From contig JAFAKB010000007.1 in assembly GCA_019235885.1 (NCBI GenBank), positions 1 through 41,184 of the forward strand: a DNA stretch of 41,184 nucleotides, read 5' to 3'. Below, piece after piece: positions 18,239 to 25,900 of the stretch. The notes below the pieces were generated by a model. It ran no database searches and was not told the origin of the DNA. It saw only the letters and a list, made by a program, of their open reading frames with translations. The position numbers and the translations under genes are program-made. This stretch comes from Candidatus Eremiobacterota bacterium (lineage in GTDB: Bacteria; Vulcanimicrobiota; Vulcanimicrobiia; Vulcanimicrobiales; Vulcanimicrobiaceae). Numbering within the stretch: the stretch's first letter is position 1; each line of letters opens with the position of its first letter.

Positions 18239-18816
18239 AAGAGACGCGCGCGCGGATGGGCGAGACGGTCGAAGCGCTCGGCTACAAAGCGGACGTTCCG
18301 TCTCGCGTGAAAGACGCCGTGAACGAACGCGTCGAGACCGTGAAAGGGACGATCTCCGACGCGGTCAGCGGCGTGAAGAACACGGTGAAAAGCACGATCG
18401 GTCAGACGACCGGGAGGGTAGGCGAAGTGACGAGCAGCGTGAGCGGACGAGCCGGCGATGTGGCGAGCGGCGTGGCGGATCGCCTCGGCGATGCGAAGTA
18501 CGCCGCCCGGCGCGGGGTCGGGATGGCGATCGAAAACCCGCTCGGACTCGCGCTCGGCGCGCTGGCCGTCGGCTTTCTCGCCGGCTTGATCGCGCCGGTG
18601 ACGGAGCTCGAGCGCGAGAAGATCGGGCCGCTTCGCGAGGAGCTGCTCGAAAAAGCTCAGACCGTCGCCGGCGACGTGGTCGAGCACGGCAAACAGGTGC
18701 TGCAAGAGACCGCACAAGCTGCGGTGCAGACCGCGCAGGCGTCGGCGCAATCGCACGGCCGCGAGATCTTCGGGGGTGAAGGCGGCGGCGAGGCCGGCGA
18801 AGGCGAAACCGGCTGA
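18202..18816 (+). CDS. DUF3618 family membrane protein
   Basis: The 204-residue protein begins with the DUF3618 signature (IRREIEETRARMGETVEAL), continues as a long helical stretch with repeated VKxT and VSxxAGDVAS motifs like those of LEA-type or apolipoprotein-like helices, then has a membrane helix at about 113-130 (LGLALGALAVGFLAGLIAP) and a Gln/Ala-rich tail. ATG 18202 lies 37 bases inside the preceding gene. A strong bidirectional hairpin follows the stop. The trio probably forms an envelope-associated stress module; this is inferred from partner families. Confidence 0.8.
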   Translation: MGQDSNEIRREIEETRARMGETVEALGYKADVPSRVKDAVNERVETVKGTISDAVSGVKNTVKSTIGQTTGRVGEVTSSVSGRAGDVASGVADRLGDAKYAARRGVGMAIENPLGLALGALAVGFLAGLIAPVTELEREKIGPLREELLEKAQTVAGDVVEHGKQVLQETAQAAVQTAQASAQSHGREIFGGEGGGEAGEGETG

Positions 18817-18824
18817 AGAGCGAG

Positions 18825-18854
18825 AGGGCCCGGACGCGGTTTCGTCCGGGCCCT
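18825..18854. terminator. Bidirectional terminator between DUF3618 and secretin genes
   Basis: AGGGCCCGGACG (18825-18836) and CGTCCGGGCCCT (18843-18854) make a perfect 12-pair stem with a 6-base loop. It fills the 41-base gap between two convergent genes and would serve both strands, although no long T tract follows. Confidence 0.8.
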
Positions 18855-18857
18855 TCA

Positions 18858-20849
18858 CTACGGCGCCGGTGAAGCCGGCGCGCTCGTACGCGCTGCGGCG
18901 GGGGTCGCGCGCGGCGGCAGCGTCGTCCCCGGCGGAAGCGTCGGCAGCGGCCGCGCCGTCGGGATCGCCGGAAGCGGAGGGCCGGGCGAAACGTTCGGCG
19001 CGCCGGGCGTGACGACGTGCGGGGTGACGGTGATGATCAGCTCGTTGCGCTGGCGGTTCAGCTCTTCGTTGCGGAAGGCGCGGCCGAGGAGCGGCAGATC
19101 GCCGAGCAGCGGGATCTTGCTCTCGGTGCGCGTCGTCGTGTCTTGAATCAGCCCGCCGATCACCAGCGTCTGGTCTTCGCGCATCGCGACCGTGGTCTGC
19201 GTGTCGCGCGTCGCGATCTGCGGGATCCCGTTCGAGATTCCCGCCAAGCTGTTCACCGTCGGGTGCAGCGCGACGGTGATGAAGCCGTCGGCGTTGACCA
19301 CCGGCGTGATGTCGAGGGTCACGCCCGTTTGAAACGTCTGCAGCTGCGTGGTCGCGACGGTCCCCGTTCCGCCGCCGGTGGTGGTGAGGATCGCGATGTT
19401 GTCGCCGGCGCGGATGGTCGCGGTGCGACCCGAGATCGTCGTGATGCGCGGGTCGGCCAGGACGCGGCCTTTGCCGTTCTGGATCAGCAGGTTCAGGTTC
19501 AGGCCGAACGAGATCGGCGTGCGGCTGAACTGCTGCAGGCGGATGAACGGCGGCGGCGTCCCGCCGTCCGGTGAGGACGGCGGGACCTCGCCGAACGTGC
19601 TGGTGATCACCGGCGCGGTGAAGCTCAGCCCCAGGTTGCGCGCGGCGGTCTCGTCGACTTCGAGAATCTCGGTGTCGAGCACGACCAGCTTCTGCTCGAC
19701 GTCGAGCTGGTCGATCAAGCTCTTCGCGAGCCGGATCGAGTACGGGCTTCCCGTCAGCACGAGCTGCGTGCCGTTCGGCGGCACGGTGATCCGCAGATCC
19801 GGCGGGGTTCCTTGCAGCGCTTGGGTCACCGTCGTCGCGATGTCGGTCGCCGACGACGACGGCGCGCCGTTGAGCCCGGGCGCCGCCGCTTTGAGCGCGA
19901 CGACCTCGATCCCGGCGGCGCCGCCGGCGAGCGACTCGGCGTTCCCGGGCTGCTGCACCGCGACCCCGCCGGCCACGGTGTTGGCCGAATCGAGCTGCGC
20001 GAGCGCGTCGGCGATCCGCTGGTGCTCGGCGCTCGTCGCGAGGACGGACAGCGCGTTGAGCGCGGCGTCGACGGTCACTTGCGCGTCGTGGAACGAGCGC
20101 GCGATCAGATCGCCGGCGGACCGGGCGTCGACGAAGCGCAGCCGGTAGATCTGCGTGTAGCGCACGCCGGCTTGCGGCTGATCGATCGATGCGACCAACG
20201 CCTTCGCCTTCGCGACGTCGTCCGGCGGGCCGCCGAGCACGACGGACTGCCCGGCGACGCTTGCGCGCACGGTGCGAAACTGATGTGCGACCGCGCGCGC
20301 GACGTCGCGCGGCGCGGCCTTCGTCACCCGCACCGCTTCGATGGGACCGGCGGCCGGTGCGGGCGTCGCGAGGCGGCTGTCGACCGTCGCGAGCAGCGTC
20401 TTGATCTGCGCGAGATCGGCCGGACTCGCTTCGATCAGCAGCGTCGCGTTCGGCGCGACCGCGATGCGCGCCGACGGAAACAGCGCTCGCAGTCGCGCCG
20501 CCGTCGCCGGCGCGGATGCGTTGTGAAGCTGGACCGCGTCCGTGGTCGGCTTCGTCGGGTTGCGAACGTCGATCCCTTGCAGCACGACGCGCATCGCGGC
20601 GACGTCGTCGGGCGGCGCGACGACGACCAGCGCGTTAGCGCTCCGATCGACGGTGATCCGCGCGCGCGGGTAGAGCGCGCGCAGCACGCCGGCGGCACGG
20701 CCGGCGGAGATGACTTGCACGCCGAGCACGGCCGGCGGAAAGGTTTTCGGCGGCGGCGGGCCCGCCGCGAGCGTGCTCGCCAGGAGTAGCGCGACGAGCG
20801 CGACGACGTTGATTGAACGGGCTGAACGCGATGACCGGGGCGACAACAC
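18858..20849 (-). CDS. Secretin (GspD/PilQ family outer-membrane channel)
   Basis: The 663-residue protein forms a ring channel in the outer membrane. A signal peptide (VVALVALLLASTLAAG) is followed by several secretin N-domains at about 40-310, a Ser/Gly-rich linker, and the secretin core at about 395-610. The core contains VLADPRITTISGRTATIRAG and the hallmark IPLLGDLPLLGRAF, then a Pro-rich tail that may be disordered. The GTG start has GGAGG about 9 bases upstream. It stands alone, without pilus or type II secretion genes nearby, divergent from the TetR-type regulator. It could be PilQ-like or serve a system encoded elsewhere. Its presence implies an outer membrane. Confidence 0.9.
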   Translation of the reverse strand: MLSPRSSRSARSINVVALVALLLASTLAAGPPPPKTFPPAVLGVQVISAGRAAGVLRALYPRARITVDRSANALVVVAPPDDVAAMRVVLQGIDVRNPTKPTTDAVQLHNASAPATAARLRALFPSARIAVAPNATLLIEASPADLAQIKTLLATVDSRLATPAPAAGPIEAVRVTKAAPRDVARAVAHQFRTVRASVAGQSVVLGGPPDDVAKAKALVASIDQPQAGVRYTQIYRLRFVDARSAGDLIARSFHDAQVTVDAALNALSVLATSAEHQRIADALAQLDSANTVAGGVAVQQPGNAESLAGGAAGIEVVALKAAAPGLNGAPSSSATDIATTVTQALQGTPPDLRITVPPNGTQLVLTGSPYSIRLAKSLIDQLDVEQKLVVLDTEILEVDETAARNLGLSFTAPVITSTFGEVPPSSPDGGTPPPFIRLQQFSRTPISFGLNLNLLIQNGKGRVLADPRITTISGRTATIRAGDNIAILTTTGGGTGTVATTQLQTFQTGVTLDITPVVNADGFITVALHPTVNSLAGISNGIPQIATRDTQTTVAMREDQTLVIGGLIQDTTTRTESKIPLLGDLPLLGRAFRNEELNRQRNELIITVTPHVVTPGAPNVSPGPPLPAIPTARPLPTLPPGTTLPPRATPAAARTSAPASPAP

Positions 20850-21009
20850 CCTGCATTACCTCCGCCCTGCGCCGGCAGGGGACTTCCGTCACGAATTGCA
20901 TACGACCTCTGCGCCGCGCGCGACGCGCTGAAACCCCCGCGTGCTGCACGGCGTTGGAACGAAAAAGCAGGCTCCGACGAGCAATCCTTTCCGGGTGAGG
21001 ACGCTGACG

Positions 21010-21786
21010 GTGACTGATACGGGTGAACGGCTCGGCGCATCGTGCGCCGGCGAACGGGACGTCTTGGCTGCGGCGATCGCCGATCCGGCGACGCCGGACT
21101 ACGCAGTCGTGCGCGCGCTGGCGGCGCTCGGCGGGGAATCGAACGAACGGCTCGCGCGATTTACCGGGATGGGCAGAGAGTTCGTTGTCGAGGTACGGCG
21201 GCGCGCCGCGTGTGACGGCGCCGCCGCCGTGCTGGCCGGCGCGCCGAGCGTCTGCGAGCGCATCTTGGAGTCGGCGACGGAACAGATCGTGGCCAGCGGC
21301 CGCCGTGACGTGGAGATGCGCGCGCTCTGCGCCGCAGCACGCGTGCCGCGCCGCACGCTCTACAATCTGTACTCCTCGAGCACCGACTTGGTTCAAACGT
21401 GCCAACGACGTGCGCAGACGATATGGCGCGCTCGCTTCGAGCAGCGCGTCGTGCGCAGTAGCACCGACGCGCGCGGACGGCTGTTCGCCGTCGTCGACGC
21501 GATCGACGCCTGGGTCGGCTCGACGCGGTTCCGCGCCGATCTGCTCCTCGTCGCGCGGCCGTCGCTCGCGAGCGAGCTGCGCGACGACGACCTGCGCGAG
21601 CACTTGGCCGAGATCGAACGCTTCGCGACCGCGCTCGCCGCCGACGCACGCGTGCGCGGGCCGCACGCGTTCGGCGCGTTCGTCGCGACCAGCGTCGCGG
21701 GCGCGAGCGCGTGGTTCGACCGCCGCGCCGCGGCGCGCACGGCGAGCGTCGCGTTCGTCGAGCGCTCGACCGGCCTCGTGCGCTGA
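21010..21786 (+). CDS. TetR-type transcriptional regulator with N-terminal extension
   Basis: The 258-residue protein has a helix-turn-helix at about 85-130 (ALCAAARVPRRTLYNLYSSS), matching the TetR pattern in which Y-x-x-Y ends the recognition helix. About 80 residues precede the DNA-binding domain, which is unusual because TetR proteins normally begin with it. The C-terminal 130 residues would form the ligand and dimer domain. GTG 21010 with GAGGA upstream is preferred; GTG 20941 is also in frame. It is divergent from the secretin and 134 bases upstream of a secreted-protein gene, with a perfect palindrome in that gap, so it may regulate either side. Confidence 0.78.
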   Translation: MTDTGERLGASCAGERDVLAAAIADPATPDYAVVRALAALGGESNERLARFTGMGREFVVEVRRRAACDGAAAVLAGAPSVCERILESATEQIVASGRRDVEMRALCAAARVPRRTLYNLYSSSTDLVQTCQRRAQTIWRARFEQRVVRSSTDARGRLFAVVDAIDAWVGSTRFRADLLLVARPSLASELRDDDLREHLAEIERFATALAADARVRGPHAFGAFVATSVAGASAWFDRRAAARTASVAFVERSTGLVR

Positions 21787-21793
21787 AGCGTTC

Positions 21794-21809
21794 TGGCACA
21801 CGTGTGCCA
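21794..21809. promoter_or_regulatory. Perfect 16-bp palindrome, likely operator
   Basis: TGGCACACGTGTGCCA is a perfect palindrome 8 bases after the stop of the TetR-type gene and 112 bases before the next start. Length and symmetry fit a dimeric regulator site. There is no T tract, and the zero-loop centre makes a terminator unlikely. Binding by the adjacent regulator is inferred. Confidence 0.55.
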
Positions 21810-21920
21810 ACTTCGGGCCCGTAGGATATTGCGATTTCTGACCAGATTGGGGCATCATAAAGTTCGCTCGACGACGTCCCGCACACGCGCGGGCTCGGCG
21901 AGGTCGGAAGTGAAGGTGTG

Positions 21921-22379
21921 ATGTTCCGACGATCGCGCGGCGCCGCTGGGGTCGCCGCGGTATCGGCTGCGCTCGCGACGGCGATCGGACTCCCTGCGCC
22001 GGCGAATCCCGTCGTCAGCGTTCGCATCGGCAACGCATCCTCCACGTTCGACCTCGCCTACGCCGCGAGCGCCTCGAGTCTGGGCGGGTTCGTCACCTCG
22101 GAGAACGCTCCGCTGGCGACGATCCCGCACGGAACCGGTGACTCGTACGCGGTCACCTCGGCAAGCCCGCGTGCGATCGCCGGCGCGCTGATCTACCGCG
22201 TCGCCGGCGAGCCGACTCGCGAGTGCACGTTTCGTTACACGCTCTCGTACGCCGGTACGAAGTTCGTCGTCACGGTCGATGCGCGCGCGAGTTGGACCGG
22301 TCCGGTGCGCTGCACGGCGGCGGCGTCCGCGCTCGAGCGGACCAAAGGCGATTTCACGGTGACCTTCACCATGCAGTGA
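21921..22379 (+). CDS. Small secreted protein, related to the next gene
   Basis: The 152-residue precursor has a signal peptide (GVAAVSAALATAIGLPAPANP) and a mature part of about 125 residues with alternating beta-type sequence and two cysteines, in RECTFRY and VRCTAA. The pattern from the first to the second cysteine resembles that of the next gene, so the two are probable distant paralogues. ATG 21921 with GAAGG upstream is chosen; the GTG immediately before it is in frame. No catalytic motif is visible. A secreted beta-sandwich binding or matrix protein is possible but unproven. Confidence 0.7.
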   Translation: MFRRSRGAAGVAAVSAALATAIGLPAPANPVVSVRIGNASSTFDLAYAASASSLGGFVTSENAPLATIPHGTGDSYAVTSASPRAIAGALIYRVAGEPTRECTFRYTLSYAGTKFVVTVDARASWTGPVRCTAAASALERTKGDFTVTFTMQ

Positions 22380-22419
22380 GCGGCGCCGTACGAGCGACCA
22401 CAAACAAGGAGAAGAAGAG

Positions 22420-22896
22420 ATGAACCGAGTCCAAGTCCTGTCGGCGCTCGCAGCGCTGGCAGTCGGCGGAGCATTGGCCGCCAGCACCGCGCCGGCCGCG
22501 GCGTACACCAACGTCGACGTCTCGTTCGCGGTGAAGAACAACGACGGATCAGCCAGCATGATTCGCACGTCGTCGCTTCCGAGCGGCGTGAGCGGGCTTC
22601 CCAACCCTGCCAAGTCCGTGCCGCCCGGCGGCACGGACCCGTCGAGCGGGTTCGCGACGTTTTCGGCGACATACCCGGGCGCCGGTCGCTCGGTGTCGGT
22701 ATCCTTGACGTACGCGAACGCGCTGGACCAGTCCAGTGCCTGCACGTACATCATCAAGGTGACCGAGAACAGCACCACGTCGTTCACGCTCCACTTCGAC
22801 ACGAGCGATTCGACGCGGTGCCCCGTACCGGGCGACAAGTCGAACAGCAACGGCCAGTTCACGGATCAGACGTACCTCTTGAACTGGCAGACGTAG
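22420..22896 (+). CDS. Small secreted protein, related to the previous gene
   Basis: The 158-residue precursor has a textbook signal peptide (VLSALAALAVGGALAAS, cleavage near APAAA-Y) and a strong Shine-Dalgarno AGGAGA before ATG 22420. The mature part is Ser/Thr-rich and beta-type, with cysteines in SACTYIIKV and TRCPVPG. These align by eye with the CTF and RCT positions of the upstream protein. The gene is 40 bases after its neighbour and ends at a large hairpin, so the pair is probably one transcript. Function unknown; I recognise no family. Confidence 0.75.
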   Translation: MNRVQVLSALAALAVGGALAASTAPAAAYTNVDVSFAVKNNDGSASMIRTSSLPSGVSGLPNPAKSVPPGGTDPSSGFATFSATYPGAGRSVSVSLTYANALDQSSACTYIIKVTENSTTSFTLHFDTSDSTRCPVPGDKSNSNGQFTDQTYLLNWQT

Positions 22897-22908
22897 CGCC
22901 GGAACGAC

Positions 22909-22940
22909 CGCGCGGGTGGATGCCGGCATCCGCCCGCGCG
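22909..22940. terminator. Large bidirectional hairpin between convergent genes
   Basis: The 16-base arms 22909-22924 and 22925-22940 pair throughout with a single G-U pair and no free loop except what the centre (GCCGGC) must open. It lies between the convergent stops at 22896 and 22961. No T tract follows, so termination relies on stem strength. Confidence 0.7.
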
Positions 22941-22960
22941 CGCCGGATGCGCCGCCCCGT

Positions 22961-25900
22961 TCAGTACGAATACGGCTGCACGCTGGTGCTGAAGATGAAA
23001 AATGAGTCGTACAACTCTTGTCCCATCGCGACGCCGGTTCGCGTCGTGCCGTTGACGCCGTTGAACACTTGTGAGGGGTCGTCGAAGCCCGAGTCGAACA
23101 GCCCGGGGATCGTCTTGGTGAGCCGTCCGCTTTCGTCGTACTCGTTCAGGCAGACGCGGGCGTTGAGATCGAACGTCCCGATCAGCGTGGGACACCACAT
23201 CGATCGCTGCAGGACGAGGTGGTTGACCGGGTCGATCCCGATCGTCGGTGAGTCGCCGCCCAGCAGCGACGGAAAGCCGTGGAAGGTTTGCTCGACCCCG
23301 AGCACGTGTTGGAAGACGCGCGTGGTCCCGCCCGACGAGAGGTCGAGCAGGGTGAGCTCCGAGGTGAAGCGGTCGTGGCCCAGGCCGGGCGGGCTGCTGT
23401 GACAGCCGGTCGCGATCGCAGCGAGATGCGCCGGCGGATCGAGCGCCAACCCGTAGCCCTGGCCCTGCAGCACGCCGGCGCCGATCGGTAGGGCGCGAAT
23501 CGACGACGTCCCGGTCGCGAAGTCGACCGTCAGCAGTTGCGGAGACTGCTGGTCGCAGGTCAAGGAACCGTCCTCGACCAGCATGTACGCGCGGTCGCCG
23601 ACGGGATCGTACGCGAACGTCTTCAGGCCCGCGAAGTCGAAGTTCGCGCCGAGCTGCGCGGTGACGTCGATTCCCGGGGAGAACCCGCTACCGGTCGTGA
23701 CGTCGCCGCGCGTAACGGTGAACGCGCCGGTGAGCACGTCCATCGCGATGTACGCCGAGCGCGCCGGCGCCGAGTTGAGCCCCACACCGAAGACGAACGC
23801 GGTGGCGGAGAGGCTTCCCGCCGGGAAGCCGAACTGCGCGAACGGCGCCGACGGCGGTGAGGCGCGAAAATAGTCCAGCGTCATCGGATCGGGCGCGTCG
23901 ACCGCGACCGCTACGTCGTTCTGCACGACGGGGTACGTGTCGTGATTCGGCGTCGTGAACGCGATCGCCGTCGGAGAGACCGCCCCTTGCTGGAGATCGA
24001 ACGGTTCGAGCGGGTAGAAGCTCGAGCCGGTCGCCGGCGACCCGACGCCGCCGAATTCGACCAGGAGGCCGTCGGTGCCGTTCGGGTTGAGGTAGAGGTC
24101 GGAGAGCGGGAGCCCGAAATCCGTCGTGAGGCCGTCGTACTGAACCGTCCCCGCATCGCTCGCCTCGGCGAGGACGCCGGTGCCGTTCGTTGCCAAGACG
24201 CGCACGTTCACCGTCGTCGTGGCCGGGATTCCGGCGGCGACCGGATCGATCCTCACCGAGCCGCTGGTGCCGCTCGCGCGCACGCTGTAGATCGAGCCGC
24301 TGATCGCGCCGTCGTCGTCGAGCTCGTTCCCGTTCGGGTTGCGAAACGTGTTGAACCCGGTTCGCACCGGATACCCGAAGAAGCTCGGCCCCGGCGCGGG
24401 CGCCGCGATCTCGACGATCGCACCGGTCGCTCCCGGCACCGGCGTGACGTCGAATGCCACGCTGAACGGCGAGGTGTACGGAACCTCGATGGTACGCGAA
24501 GGCGAGCCGGCGCCCGCGCGCGACAACAGCGGCGGCGCGGGACGGGCCGTTCCGGCGTCGACGCGGGTGAACGCGAGATCCGATACGTCGGAGAGCGGCG
24601 CGTTCGGGTTGAGATTGATTCCGAGCGTATACGTTCCGGCTCCGTCGAGCGCCGACACCGGAACGTTGACCGTCCCGCGCGGCGCCGAGAGCGGCGCCGT
24701 GTAAAACGGCGAGTCGCCGACGTTGAAGAACGGCGTCGTCGCCATCCCGGGCAACGACACCTCGAGCGTCGGGTTGCCGAGGAGCGCCGCGGGATAGCCG
24801 GTGAGATCGTAGCTGACGGGAATGGTCGGCCCGCTGACGACCGGCGGCACCTTTGGAGCCAGCACCAGCCGCGAGCTCGCCGCCGGCGGTCCGAAGGTCA
24901 GTTGAAAGGTCGATTCGGCGAGCACGTGCAGTCCGGCCGACGCGCGATACGTCAGCGAGAGCGTGCGCGAGGCGCCCGGCGTGAGCGGCACGCCGGCGGC
25001 GGCGAAGAGCTGCGCCGGAAGCAGTCGGACGTATGGCGTCGTCGCGATCACCCGGGACGGCTGTCCCGCGACGGTAAGGCGGTAAGCCGCGTTCGGCGGG
25101 ATCCCTTCCCAGTCGGGCGCGATGGTGATGTACGAGTTCAAATCCGCCGCGGTGTCGCTTCCCGGGTAGCTGATGCCGTTCGGGTTGCCGAGGCGCGTGT
25201 ACGGCCCGTCAAGGCGAATGTACGCGGGGTCCAGCGCGGCGACGAACACCGCGTCGTTCACGTAACGCGTGTTGGCGAAGGCGATGTACGAGCCGGAGCG
25301 GCGTCCCTGCACGGCGACGCGCGCGATGGCGGGTTGGACGGGCTTGCCGGCGGCGGCGAGCAGCTGCTCGACCGCGCGGCGGACGCTGACTTGCGGGCCG
25401 ATGCGCAGCGGAACGTCGGACTGCGGCGGGTTCGCGACCGGCACGCCGGTCGCGACGAGCAGATCACGCACTTGCGTCGCGCTCGCGAGCGGGTGTCCGG
25501 TGAGCCGTGCAACTTGGATCGCGACCGCGGCCGCGGCGGCGATCTCCGGCGCGGAGGCCGAGGTTCCACCGGCGTTCTCGAGCCCGACCGCGTCGTACTT
25601 TCCGCCGGTGAGAAAGAGCGCGTCGACGTTGTCGCCGGGCGCCGAGAGGTTCACCCGCGTTCCGAAGCCGCTGGAGAATCCCAGCGTGCCGTTGTAGCGC
25701 GTTTCCGGAAACGCTTTGACGTTGGCGAGGCTCGCCAGCGCGGGATCTTGCGGGTTCGCGGAGGCGATGTCGTCGAGCGTCGTCGCGCCGGCGTCGATCG
25801 CGCCGCTGTCGGGGTCTACCGACGGTCCGGTCGTGAACGAGACGTCGTCGATCGTCGTCGTGCCGGTCGTGCCGGCGTTCGTGGGCGCGCTGCCGCCCGA

